Source of the DNA: Prolixibacteraceae bacterium UBA6029
Lineage (GTDB): Bacteria > Bacteroidota > Bacteroidia > Bacteroidales > Prolixibacteraceae
Length of the DNA: 64,000 nt
Assembly (NCBI GenBank): GCA_002429385.1
Contig: DIZL01000076.1
Coordinates: 32,215 to 96,214 of the forward strand
Reading direction: 5' to 3'
The notes beneath the pieces are model-generated. The model ran no database searches, had not been told where the DNA came from, and saw nothing but the letters and a program-made list of their open reading frames with translations. Positions 33,796 through 42,676 of the stretch are shown in pieces. Every line of letters starts with the position of its first letter. Within the stretch, counting starts at the first letter, position 1. The position numbers and the translations under genes are program-made.

Positions 33796-35550
33796 ATGAA
33801 AAGAATTATCCTTAAACCATTTGCTCTTATTGCGTTGGCAGCGGTGATATTATCAAGCTGCGCAAGTTTGCAGAAAATGAAAAAAAACGCAAACTTAATA
33901 ACCTTTAAAACTACTCCTGAAATTCTTGAAACAAATGCCGGGAAAGTTGATGTTGCTATCGATGGGAAATTCCCTGCCAAGTATTTCAACAAAAAAGCCA
34001 CTATGGTTGCAACTCCTGTTTTGAAATATGAAGGCGGAGAAAAAGCATTTGAACCTGTGACCCTTCAGGGTGAAAAGGTCGATGCCAACAACAAAGTAAT
34101 CACCCAGGCTACTGGTGGTAGCTTTGCTTATAAAGATGCAGTTCCTTATATTGAAGCCATGCGTTTATCAACCCTTGAACTCCGTATCACGGCTTCCCAG
34201 GGTAAAAAAAGTTTAGACTTTGCTCCAATTAAACTTGCTCTTGGCGTGATTGCCACTCCTACATTAGTTGTAAACATGCCTACACCTCTGATTGGCGTTC
34301 AACGGGAGAAAAATACAACCGGTAAATATGATCCAAACATCGATGCTTTCCAGCGTATTGTTCCTGATGCCTACACTGCAGATATTAAATATCTTATCAA
34401 CAAAGCCGATATTCGTCCAACTGAATTGACCAAGGATGATATTGCCAAACTGAATGAATATAACCAGGCTTTGGCTAAAGATCCACGGAAGAAATTAAAA
34501 AGCATGGAAGTATCTTCGTATGCTTCTCCGGATGGGAAACTGGATTTCAATACTAAACTGGCCGAAAAACGTCAGGATGCTTCAGCAAAATTCCTGACCA
34601 AAGAACTGAAGAAAAATGAAGTGGAAGCTCAATTCCAAACCAAATTCACTCCTGAAGACTGGGACGGTTTCAAAGAACTGATGAGTAAATCAAACATTCA
34701 GGACAAGGAATTAATCCTGCGCGTATTATCCATGTACACCGATCCTGAAGTTCGCAACCGTGAAATCAAAAATCTTTCAAACGCTTTCGTTGCTGTTGCC
34801 GCTCAAATTCTACCTGAATTACGTCGTTCGAAATTTACTACCAGCATTGAACTGATTGGGAAAACTGACGAAGAATTATCTGCTTTGGCTGATTCAGATC
34901 CTTCAAAACTGAATCCTGCTGAATTACTCTATGCCGCTACATTAACAAAAGACCTTAACAAACAGCTTGCAATTTACAATTCAGCAATGAAGATTTATCC
35001 AAGCGATTGGAGAGGTTTTAATAATGCAGGTATGGTTCTGGTAAAACAACAGAAATATGCTGATGCAAAGAGCTTGTTCGAAAAAGCTGAAAAGCTGAAT
35101 AACAATGAGCCAATCATTAAAAACAACCTTGGCGTTTGTGCTTTGAAAGCCGGCGATCTTGCAACTGCTGAAACCTATTTCGGCGGCGCTTCTGGTGCTG
35201 GCGATGCAGTAAACAACAACCTTGGTATTTTAAGCATCATCAAAGGCGACTATGCCAAAGCTGTTAAATATTTTGGTGATTCAGACTCCCCAAATACAGG
35301 TTTGGCTAAAATCCTGACAGGCGACAATAACGGTGCATTAAAATCATTGGAAAACTGTACATGGGAAGGCTGCTACATGAAAGAATACTTCAAGGCAATA
35401 GTTGGTGCCCGCACTGCTAAAGAAAACCTGATGTACGAAAGTCTTGAAAAGGCAGTTAAAATGCATCCTGAATTGAAAAAGACAGCAGCTACTGATATGG
35501 AGTTTGCAAAATATTTCAACGAAGCAAGATTCAAAGCTATTGTGAAATAA
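33796..35550 (+). CDS. TPR-containing lipoprotein
   Basis: The protein has 584 residues with a lipobox ILSSCASL (Cys about 22). The first 200 residues are beta-rich. The middle has SSYASPDGKLDFNTKLAEKRQ, similar to the OmpA-type peptidoglycan-associated pattern of spaced residues, and helical repeats at about 385-500 (DWRGFNNAGMVLVKQQKYADAK, in parts) are TPRs. Such proteins occur in Bacteroidota cell envelopes; the exact role is unknown. A terminator follows. Confidence 0.75.
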   Translation: MKRIILKPFALIALAAVILSSCASLQKMKKNANLITFKTTPEILETNAGKVDVAIDGKFPAKYFNKKATMVATPVLKYEGGEKAFEPVTLQGEKVDANNKVITQATGGSFAYKDAVPYIEAMRLSTLELRITASQGKKSLDFAPIKLALGVIATPTLVVNMPTPLIGVQREKNTTGKYDPNIDAFQRIVPDAYTADIKYLINKADIRPTELTKDDIAKLNEYNQALAKDPRKKLKSMEVSSYASPDGKLDFNTKLAEKRQDASAKFLTKELKKNEVEAQFQTKFTPEDWDGFKELMSKSNIQDKELILRVLSMYTDPEVRNREIKNLSNAFVAVAAQILPELRRSKFTTSIELIGKTDEELSALADSDPSKLNPAELLYAATLTKDLNKQLAIYNSAMKIYPSDWRGFNNAGMVLVKQQKYADAKSLFEKAEKLNNNEPIIKNNLGVCALKAGDLATAETYFGGASGAGDAVNNNLGILSIIKGDYAKAVKYFGDSDSPNTGLAKILTGDNNGALKSLENCTWEGCYMKEYFKAIVGARTAKENLMYESLEKAVKMHPELKKTAATDMEFAKYFNEARFKAIVK

Positions 35551-35572
35551 TCAAGATTAATATGATATACTG

Positions 35573-35607
35573 AAAAGAGCGATCCAATGGGGGTCGCTCT
35601 TTTTTTA
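35573..35607 (+). terminator. Intrinsic terminator after TPR lipoprotein
   Basis: AAAAGAGCGA (35573-35582) pairs with TCGCTCTTTT, extended by CC/GG, and is followed by a run of seven T. Confidence 0.85.
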
Positions 35608-35752
35608 TGCCTGCATTTCTCATTAAGTTAGTTTGACATCTGATGATTTCCTCCTACATTTGTGAAAATATGGAACACGCAATCCACATCTGGATCCGAT
35701 TAATACAATTAGAGCTTTATACCAATAAGTTCTTTACATTAAACTATAAAGA

Positions 35753-36379
35753 GTGGAAACACAACCAAAGAATTTTCTCTCCAGAATCCCATTAGGATTA
35801 ATCTTTAGTCGCCTTCTTATTGGCTTTGTGATTCTGGTTTATTCTTATTTCCAGCCAACTTCATTTCAATTTATAATTACTTCACTCATCGTTATTGGAT
35901 TACTGACTGATATTTTTGATGGAATAATAGCCAGAAAATTAAATGTTTCAACCCGTAAACTAAGACGGATGGACTCATCGGTCGACCAGATGTTCTGGAT
36001 TTGCTGCCTGATTGGCGCCTGGATGATATGTCCTGAATTTTTTAAAACTAATTCACTGAAACTTTTAATAATCCTTATTGTTGAAGCATTAACCTATGTA
36101 GTAAGTTTTTTGCGATTTAGAAAAGAAGTTGCAACTCATGCAATTATGTCAAAGGTATGGACCTTAACCATAATGGCTGCTATCATACAAGTGGTTCTCA
36201 GTTGCAATTCTTCCGTTCTATTTGAACTTTGTTTTTATGTTGGAATAATTTCCCGACTGGAGATCATTGCCATTCTATTCATTCTAAAAGAATGGACAAA
36301 TGATGTGCCAAGTATTTACCATGCGATATTAATCCGACAAGGCAAAGAGATTAAAAGGCATAAACTGCTGAATGGGTAA
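35753..36379 (+). CDS. CDP-alcohol phosphatidyltransferase-like membrane protein
   Basis: This 208-residue protein begins at a GTG and has several membrane helices. The signature DIFDGIIAR, eight residues, then LRRMDSSVD matches DxxDGxxAR(x8)Gx3Dx3D, with the four Asp present but Leu in place of the conserved Gly. The family joins a CDP-activated lipid to an alcohol in phospholipid synthesis. With the Gly changed, activity is uncertain. It is followed after 17 bp by ynfA-like. Confidence 0.75.
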   Translation: METQPKNFLSRIPLGLIFSRLLIGFVILVYSYFQPTSFQFIITSLIVIGLLTDIFDGIIARKLNVSTRKLRRMDSSVDQMFWICCLIGAWMICPEFFKTNSLKLLIILIVEALTYVVSFLRFRKEVATHAIMSKVWTLTIMAAIIQVVLSCNSSVLFELCFYVGIISRLEIIAILFILKEWTNDVPSIYHAILIRQGKEIKRHKLLNG

Positions 36380-36396
36380 AACAGAAAATAAAATCT

Positions 36397-36723
36397 ATGG
36401 CAATTCTAAGATCAATACTACTATTCATCCTTGCCGGATTCTGTGAGATTGGCGGAGGTTACCTGGTATGGCTCTGGCTCAAAGAAGACAAATCAATTTG
36501 GTACGGAATTCTGGGAGGAGCAATACTCGTTTTGTATGGTGTAGTAGCCACTTTGCAAACCTCCAATTTCGCACGTGTTTATGCCACTTACGGAGGTTTT
36601 TTCATCGTCATGTCCTTATTATGGGCCATGAAGTTTGACCATTTCTCTCCCGACAAATATGACATTATAGGAGCAACGATAGCCTTAACAGGGGTTTGCA
36701 TCATATATTATGCTCCGAGATGA
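36397..36723 (+). CDS. YnfA family membrane protein (UPF0060)
   Basis: The protein has 108 residues in four membrane helices, with FILAGFCEIGGGYLVWLWLKE and RVYATYGGFFIVMSLLWA (in parts) typical of YnfA. The family is related to small multidrug transporters, and its transported substrate is not established. It is the last gene before a 740-bp gap containing repeat family B copy 2. Confidence 0.9.
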   Translation: MAILRSILLFILAGFCEIGGGYLVWLWLKEDKSIWYGILGGAILVLYGVVATLQTSNFARVYATYGGFFIVMSLLWAMKFDHFSPDKYDIIGATIALTGVCIIYYAPR

Positions 36724-37101
36724 CATGATATATAATCCTACAGGACATCTGACACCTTCAAACTACAAAGGGATTCCTCAAATCACATTCTGAAAATCCA
36801 TCCTCTCATTCATCAGCATACTGATATCACCAACCAAGGGTACAACAGATAATAATCTGGTCTCAAATGTAGAAAATCGATCACCGTAACGGCTCATGAA
36901 TGCTTCATTATAAGTTAGTTATGAAATTTATTTTTAATTCTTCAATATAACAATCATTCAGGGTGTTTTTTCACAACATAATCCTTACCTTTAATCTTCA
37001 AATAGATCCGTTCCAAAGTCAAACGATCAGATTCAGCAATGAACCTACTGACTCTGGACTCCAATTCTCCACCCATCCACAACTATTTACACAAAGAATT
37101 T

Positions 37102-37298
37102 TACCTGCTTTCGACCTGCACGGAACGTATCCAGGAGGAGTTCGGGTAGGGTTTCCTTCGGATCATTTGATTTACAATTGCCTTCTATCTGTACTAATTT
37201 CCAGGTATTAGTACAGATAGAAGGCAGATAGTAGTCAGATATACCAAAGGAAACCCTACCCAAACCCCATCCAAACCCTTACTGGCTTTCGACGACAG
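37102..37298 (-). repeat. Inverted-repeat element with 11-bp periodic core (family B, copy 2)
   Basis: A perfect 20-bp stem (37179-37198 with 37207-37226) encloses the 8-nt loop TTCCAGGT. Outside it GGGTAGGGTTTCCTTCGG (37144-37161) pairs with 37244-37261 with one mismatch. Read on the minus strand, the core falls into units TATCTGACTAC, TATCTGCCTTC and TATCTGTACTA. Outer flanks match the copy at 15396-15590. GTCGAAAGC occurs as a direct repeat at both ends of this copy. No gene is seen in 36724-37101 or 37299-37463. Confidence 0.88.
37254..37278 (-). other. Potential G-quadruplex motif in family B element
   Basis: On the minus strand four G-runs (37278-37276, 37268-37265, 37261-37259, 37256-37254) are separated by 7, 3 and 2 nt, meeting the classical quadruplex rule. 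This is the counterpart of 15409-15438. Confidence 0.5.
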
Positions 37299-37463
37299 TC
37301 CTCAAATCAGTTTCTTTAATGGATGGTCTTTTAGCCTACAAAAAATCCAAGTGGACATACTGATGTGTGAAACTTCGGTACAAGATGACAGATTTGGTCG
37401 ATCGCACGATAGTAATATCTCTCTTCGGGCGAAGAAAAGGGGTAAAAAAAGGGGATCTGATGC

Positions 37464-38180
37464 CTATAAAAAATTCTTATCGAGGAACTCCTGAAATTTT
37501 TCCTTATACTGTTCGCTTACAGGAATATAGGTTTTGCCAAAGATGATGCGGCTACGCTCGATGGTATCAATACGGTCGAGGTTGACAATGTAGGAACGGT
37601 GTACTCGCATGAATTTGCTTTCGGGTAGTTTCTGTTCAAGCGATTTCATTGAATTAAGCGACAGCACCGGTTTGTCCTCTCCGGTAGTATAGACTTTGAT
37701 ATAATCCTTTAAGCCTTCAATGTAAAGTATGTCATTGAAGTTGATCCGCCTGATCTTGTATTCCGACTTCAGGAACAGAAACTGACTGTTTGCTTCGATC
37801 GATGGCAGCGCGTTGGCTTCCAGTTCCGATTGTTTACGCGCTTTCTGGGCAGCCTTCATAAATTCTTCATAGCTGAATGGCTTCAGCAAATAATCGATGG
37901 CATTCAGCTTAAATCCTTCGACGGCATATTTCTCGTAAGCGGTTGTGAATACAATTTTAGGGGCGTTTTCGAGACTTCGGGCAAACTCAATGCCGGTCAG
38001 ATCGGGCATCTGAATATCGACAAAGATCAGATCGACCGCCTTGGTGGACAAAAAATCTATGGCATCAAGCGGATTGTCGAACGCGCCAACCAGCTCCAGG
38101 AAAGGCGTTTTACTGATGTATTCGCTCACCAAACGGAGTGCAAGCGGTTCATCGTCGATGGCAATGGTTCTCAGTTTCAT
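37464..38180 (-). CDS. LytTR-family response regulator
   Basis: The protein has 238 residues: a receiver domain (FVDIQMPD, phospho-acceptor Asp about 55; TTAYEKYAVEGF) and a LytTR DNA-binding domain from about 140 (LYIEGLKDYIKVYT, MRVHRSYIVNL). It overlaps the histidine kinase gene by 4 bp (ATGA), so the pair is translationally coupled. It probably regulates the adjacent efflux operon or itself; the target is inferred. Confidence 0.93.
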   Translation of the reverse strand: MKLRTIAIDDEPLALRLVSEYISKTPFLELVGAFDNPLDAIDFLSTKAVDLIFVDIQMPDLTGIEFARSLENAPKIVFTTAYEKYAVEGFKLNAIDYLLKPFSYEEFMKAAQKARKQSELEANALPSIEANSQFLFLKSEYKIRRINFNDILYIEGLKDYIKVYTTGEDKPVLSLNSMKSLEQKLPESKFMRVHRSYIVNLDRIDTIERSRIIFGKTYIPVSEQYKEKFQEFLDKNFL

Positions 38181-39268
38181 ACCTTAATTTTTTCATTTTT
38201 GATCGATAGGTCTACCTTGAAAACAGTATCGCCCTGGTCAATCTTCAGATTGTAATTGTCGGCAAACAATAAATGTAAGCGTTTTTTTACATTTTCCAGG
38301 CCAATGCCTGAGTGCTGAATATCTTCCGCTGGAGCGCCTTTTCCTATACTGTTCTCAGCATAAAAATGTATCTGATCACCTTCAATTTTCATTTGAATGG
38401 TTATGTATGAACGTTCGCGGTAACTGACTCCATGTTTGAACGCGTTCTCGATAAATGGCACAAAAAGAAGGGGTGGCACTGTAAAATCAGTAAAGACCTT
38501 CGGAAAATCAATCTGCAACTCTACCTTCGAATTCAGACGCAGTTTCATCAGGTCAATATAATTGGTCATGAAATCAATTTCATGACTCATCAGCATTTCC
38601 CCATTCTCCGATTCGTAAAGCAGGTAGCGCATCAGCTTCGACAATTTCAGCACCGAGTCCTGTGCTGTCGGGCCGTCAATGCCGATCAGTGAGTAAATGT
38701 TGTTCAGGGTATTGAAGAAAAAGTGGGGACTAACCTGATTCTTCAGGAAGGCAAGTTCAGAATTCAGCTTCTCCTTTTCAAGTTCTTTTTGCTTCTTCTC
38801 ATTTTCTTTTAGTTTTTCCATTACACCTAAACCCATTGCGAAGCCTGAGATCAGGCTGGATGCCAGAATATGGTTAAAGAATCCAAATACCCGAAAGGGG
38901 GGAGTTGTGTTATCCCCCGAGACTTTCTTAAAAGCTTCCATAAACCTGGCATCCCGAACAGGATCGCTGAGAAGATTCTCGTTAATGAAACTGGTAATCA
39001 GATATGAAAGCAGTATAATCCCGACCAGAATGATCAGGTAAAGGGCCTTTTTATCCTTCAGAAAAAACTGCGGGACCAACCATAAGTATCCCAGATAAAA
39101 GATCGCTACAGCCGAAAGCGTATGTACATAAAACTGATACAAACGGTGCTGATCGCCACCACCAAAGGCATAGTTCAGGTAAAACGGGATAATTATCACA
39201 ATCATCCAGACAATGGCATGGAGGATTAATGCAATCCGCTTATCGGGTATGGATATCGATTTGAACAT
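38177..39268 (-). CDS. LytS-type sensor histidine kinase
   Basis: The protein has 363 residues with four predicted membrane helices in the first 150, then a coiled coil (KEKLNSELAFLKNQ). The His_kinase motif PHFFFNTLNNIYSL contains the phospho-accepting His, and a HATPase domain (VPFIENAFKHGV, GIGLENVKKRL) ends the protein. It partners the LytTR regulator downstream. The 139-bp gap to the efflux permease upstream contains an inverted repeat at 39324-39390. Confidence 0.92.
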   Translation of the reverse strand: MFKSISIPDKRIALILHAIVWMIVIIIPFYLNYAFGGGDQHRLYQFYVHTLSAVAIFYLGYLWLVPQFFLKDKKALYLIILVGIILLSYLITSFINENLLSDPVRDARFMEAFKKVSGDNTTPPFRVFGFFNHILASSLISGFAMGLGVMEKLKENEKKQKELEKEKLNSELAFLKNQVSPHFFFNTLNNIYSLIGIDGPTAQDSVLKLSKLMRYLLYESENGEMLMSHEIDFMTNYIDLMKLRLNSKVELQIDFPKVFTDFTVPPLLFVPFIENAFKHGVSYRERSYITIQMKIEGDQIHFYAENSIGKGAPAEDIQHSGIGLENVKKRLHLLFADNYNLKIDQGDTVFKVDLSIKNEKIKV

Positions 39269-39323
39269 GATTCATTTTTATCAAAGATAACAGATCAGGA
39301 ATAATTTACAATTGAATGATTGA

Positions 39324-39390
39324 TGATTGATGATTTAAAGGTTGCCCGGTTGTTTAAAATGTCAATGGGAACTAGTTAAATCGTCAATCA
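39324..39390. repeat. Inverted repeat between efflux operon and sensor kinase
   Basis: TGATTGATGATTTAA (39324-39338) pairs with TTAAATCGTCAATCA (39376-39390) with one mismatch, across a 37-nt spacer. It could act as a weak terminator or operator between the macB-like gene and the kinase. Confidence 0.4.
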
Positions 39391-39406
39391 TTTAAAAGCT
39401 TAATCC

Positions 39407-40627
39407 TTATTCGTACCTTAAGGCATCAATCGGGTTCAAGCTTGCAGCTTTCTTGGCCGGATACCAACCGAAGAAGATACCGATGGCCGAACAAACCAGG
39501 AATGCAAGCACTACCGATTGGGTGGTGATCACTACCGGCCAACCCATCAGCGAACCGACCATTGCGCTGATCAGGTATCCAAGCATTATCCCGAATACGC
39601 CTCCCGAAACGCTCAGCATGGTTGACTCGATCAGGAATTGCATTAAAATGTCCTGACCCTTTCCGCCAATCGACATGCGCAGGCCAATTTCGCGGGTGCG
39701 CTCGGTTACCGATACATACATGATGTTCATGATCCCGATACCGCCTACCAAGAGGGAGATTACAGAAATGGCTCCTAAGAGCATTGTAAGTATATCGCTG
39801 ATTGAGGTAAATGTTTTTACCAGCTCTGACTGCGACATCACCCTGAAGTCATCGTCTGTGGGTTTATTGATCTTGTGTTGTTTGCGCATTGTGGTAGTCA
39901 GTTCATCGATGGCCTCTGTCGTTCGGTCTTCGCTGATTGCAGAAGTGAATATGCCTGTAATATAGTCGATGGCCAGAAAGCGTCGTTGCACAGTAGTATA
40001 TGGCGCAATCATTATATCATCCTGGTCCTGACCAAACGAGTTATCGCCCTTTTCGCTCAATACCCCGATAATGGTCATCGGAATATTCTTAAACCGGATG
40101 GTTTGACCGATAGGGTCAGTGCCCTTGGGAAAAATATTTGTTATAACCGTTTTCCCAATCACACAAACCTTGGCCAGGGAGGTGATTTCCTTGTCCGTAA
40201 ATATGCGACCACTTTCAATCTCTAACTTTTTGATTCCTATATACAAGGCATTTGCCCCAAACATGGTAGTCGGCCAGTTTTGGTTGCCGAAAACGGCTTG
40301 TCCGTTGGAGCGCACTTCAGGTGAGACCGCTGTAATGTCAGGGCATTGCTGTTGTATAGCCGTAACATCCTCCAGTTTAAGGGTCTGACTGCCCGAATTT
40401 CCCATCATGACTCCGCCTCGTTGTTGTGATCCAGGCATAATGAATACCAGGTTAGAGCCCATGCTTGACATTTGGTCCTGAATACTTTTCTTCGATCCCT
40501 GCCCAATAGCAAGCGTAGCGATGACTGATGCCACCCCGATGATGATCCCCAGCATGGTAAGAAATGCACGGAATTTATTCCGCATCAGTGCATTCTTTGC
40601 AATCTTCAGCAGATTTGAATAGTTCAT
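39407..40627 (-). CDS. MacB-type ABC transporter permease
   Basis: The protein has 406 residues: one N-terminal membrane helix (about 20-42), a large periplasmic MacB core (about 50-240) and three C-terminal helices with the FtsX motif (TERTREIGLRMSIG). This is the MacB permease without a fused ATPase. It forms a tripartite pump with the ATPase, MacA and TolC genes just upstream, exporting peptides, macrolides or lipids. The substrate is not known. Confidence 0.93.
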   Translation of the reverse strand: MNYSNLLKIAKNALMRNKFRAFLTMLGIIIGVASVIATLAIGQGSKKSIQDQMSSMGSNLVFIMPGSQQRGGVMMGNSGSQTLKLEDVTAIQQQCPDITAVSPEVRSNGQAVFGNQNWPTTMFGANALYIGIKKLEIESGRIFTDKEITSLAKVCVIGKTVITNIFPKGTDPIGQTIRFKNIPMTIIGVLSEKGDNSFGQDQDDIMIAPYTTVQRRFLAIDYITGIFTSAISEDRTTEAIDELTTTMRKQHKINKPTDDDFRVMSQSELVKTFTSISDILTMLLGAISVISLLVGGIGIMNIMYVSVTERTREIGLRMSIGGKGQDILMQFLIESTMLSVSGGVFGIMLGYLISAMVGSLMGWPVVITTQSVVLAFLVCSAIGIFFGWYPAKKAASLNPIDALRYE

Positions 40628-40638
40628 TTTCTGAAGTT

Positions 40639-41391
40639 TTAAATTTCGTGGTCCCCAAGGGGAAGTGATTTAAGCATATCGGCGGCAGATAATCGGTCTT
40701 CGACCATCTGTTCCTTGACGACCAGTCCATCGCGAAAAATAATGTTCCGTGAGGTGAGGCGTGCGATATCAGGTTCATGAGTTACAAAAACGATAGTCTT
40801 GCCTTTATCGGTATTCAACCGTTGAAAGAGTTCCATGATTTCGTATGAGGTTCGAGAGTCGAGGTTCCCGGTTGCTTCATCGGCCAGTATCACCACCGGA
40901 TCGTTCACCAGCGAGCGGGCAATGGCCACACGTTGCTGTTGTCCGCCGGAAAGCTGGTTGGGCATGTGATGCATACGATCAGCAAGTCCGACTGATTCAA
41001 GAGCGGCAATAGCCCTCTCCTTGCGTTCCCTGGCTTTCACTTTACTGTTATAAAAAAGTGGCAGTTCAACATTCTCGAGTGCCGAAGTTCGCGACAATAG
41101 GTTATAGGACTGGAACACAAATCCCAGTTTCTTGTTGCGCAATTCGGCCAGTTCATTCCTGTTAAGTTCAGAAACGCTGATCCCATCGAGCTTGTATTCA
41201 CCACTGCTGGGTTTATCGAGGCATCCCAGGATATTCAGCATGGTAGATTTTCCTGACCCGCTTGCTCCCATTATAGCAACGAATTCGCCTTCCCTGATCT
41301 GAATATTGATGCCTTTCAATGCCCGCACTGTGACATCGCCGACAAAAAAATCTTTCTTCAGGTTAATGACTTCTATAATTGCGTGGTTCAT
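40639..41391 (-). CDS. MacB-type ABC transporter ATP-binding protein
   Basis: The start MNHAIIEVINLKKDF (41391, 250 residues) is chosen because the longer frame to 41469 overlaps the MacA gene. Walker A is GASGSGKST, the signature LSGGQQQRVAIARSL, and Walker B VVILADEATGNLD. It powers the adjacent permease (11 bp downstream). LolD/MacB-type ATPases couple ATP hydrolysis in the cytoplasm to periplasmic movements. Confidence 0.95.
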   Translation of the reverse strand: MNHAIIEVINLKKDFFVGDVTVRALKGINIQIREGEFVAIMGASGSGKSTMLNILGCLDKPSSGEYKLDGISVSELNRNELAELRNKKLGFVFQSYNLLSRTSALENVELPLFYNSKVKARERKERAIAALESVGLADRMHHMPNQLSGGQQQRVAIARSLVNDPVVILADEATGNLDSRTSYEIMELFQRLNTDKGKTIVFVTHEPDIARLTSRNIIFRDGLVVKEQMVEDRLSAADMLKSLPLGDHEI

Positions 41392-41395
41392 AGTT

Positions 41396-42610
41396 TTACT
41401 TTTTTTGTCCGGGACGTGTTGGCATGAATGGGCTCTTGGAGGCCTTTTTTGTCGCTGCGGCTTTCTCAACGGCCATTGACAGGACTATTTCATCACCTTC
41501 ATTTAATCCTGAAATCAATTCATAGTTTATTCCATCATTGGTCCCGATTTTCACTTCACTCTTTTGAATGACTCCACCATTCTTTGTCCAGATGAAATTC
41601 ATATCCTTCTGCATTGGATTCACCTTCTTTATGCTTGAGTCCATCTTTTTCTGGTCCTCTTCAGGCAATGTTTTCAGGTAAGACGAATAAGTCGTTTCGT
41701 CAGGAGTAAAACGGAGTGCTTTACCTGGAACGACCAGGATATCCTTTTTCTCATTCACGAAAATGATAATATTTGTTGTCATTCCAGGCATCAATTTCAG
41801 TTCAGGATTAGGTGCCTGAACAATAACAGTATAAGTAACCACGTTCGAAGTTACAACAGGCTGCAGGCGGATTTCACTGACTGAACCGGCAAACTTAAGG
41901 TCAGGATACGAGTCAACCGTAAATTCAACCCTTTGGGTTGTTCTGATCTGGCCTATGTCAGCTTCGTCAACCTTAACTTCCACCTGCATCTGGGTAAGAT
42001 CGTTGGCGATAGAAAAGAGGGTCGGGGTATTGAAGCTGGCAGCTACAGTCTGGCCCTCATCAACTGCCCTGTTTAGGATAATACCGTCAATAGGCGAGTA
42101 AATCCTTGCATACGAAAGATTAATCTTGTTTTTGTCGTACACTGATTTGGCATTACTTAACGAAGCAACTGCATTGTTATAATTAAACTCAGCGAGGTCA
42201 AAATCCGTCTCGGCGATCAGTTTCTTCCCAATTAAAACCTTGTAACGATCAAAAGTTGCCTTCTGATATTTTACCTGTGCCTCTGCCTGATCAACTGAAG
42301 CCTTCGATTGATCCAGTTGTGCGAGTAATGGAGTTTCGTCGATCTGGGCCAGCAACTGGTCTTTCTTCACCTGTGAATTGAAATCAACGAAGATTTTCTC
42401 AATCACTCCCGATACCTGAGTTCCAACAGCAACCGTTTTAACGGCTTCCAGTGTACCCGTAGCTGTTACTGTTTTACTGATGGTCCCCTTTCCAATCTTC
42501 GCTGTTTCGAATGCAAAGGTTTGCTCAGCATTCCGAAACGACCTGAACCCAAAATAACCTGCAACGAGAATGATTATTGCTGCTCCGGTGTATAAAAATC
42601 CTTTTTTCAT
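41396..42610 (-). CDS. MacA-type periplasmic adaptor (membrane fusion protein)
   Basis: The protein has 404 residues with an N-terminal membrane anchor (about 5-22), lipoyl-like halves (GVIEKIFVDFNSQVKKDQLL, about 70), a helical hairpin (AQVKYQKATFDRYKV) and a beta-barrel (MQVEVKVDEADIGQI). It bridges the inner-membrane ABC permease and the TolC-like channel. The C-terminus is Lys/Pro-rich (KASKSPFMPTRPGQKK). It lies 66 bp after the TolC gene. Confidence 0.93.
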   Translation of the reverse strand: MKKGFLYTGAAIIILVAGYFGFRSFRNAEQTFAFETAKIGKGTISKTVTATGTLEAVKTVAVGTQVSGVIEKIFVDFNSQVKKDQLLAQIDETPLLAQLDQSKASVDQAEAQVKYQKATFDRYKVLIGKKLIAETDFDLAEFNYNNAVASLSNAKSVYDKNKINLSYARIYSPIDGIILNRAVDEGQTVAASFNTPTLFSIANDLTQMQVEVKVDEADIGQIRTTQRVEFTVDSYPDLKFAGSVSEIRLQPVVTSNVVTYTVIVQAPNPELKLMPGMTTNIIIFVNEKKDILVVPGKALRFTPDETTYSSYLKTLPEEDQKKMDSSIKKVNPMQKDMNFIWTKNGGVIQKSEVKIGTNDGINYELISGLNEGDEIVLSMAVEKAAATKKASKSPFMPTRPGQKK

Positions 42611-42676
42611 GATGATTTATTTTATGTTTTTCTTCTCTAAATTATATTCAACCTGTCTATTGTTCCTGAACTCCTG

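Noticed and set aside
36963..37211. Plus-strand ORF of 82 residues after ynfA
   Set aside because: It runs into the family B hairpin and has no coding signature.
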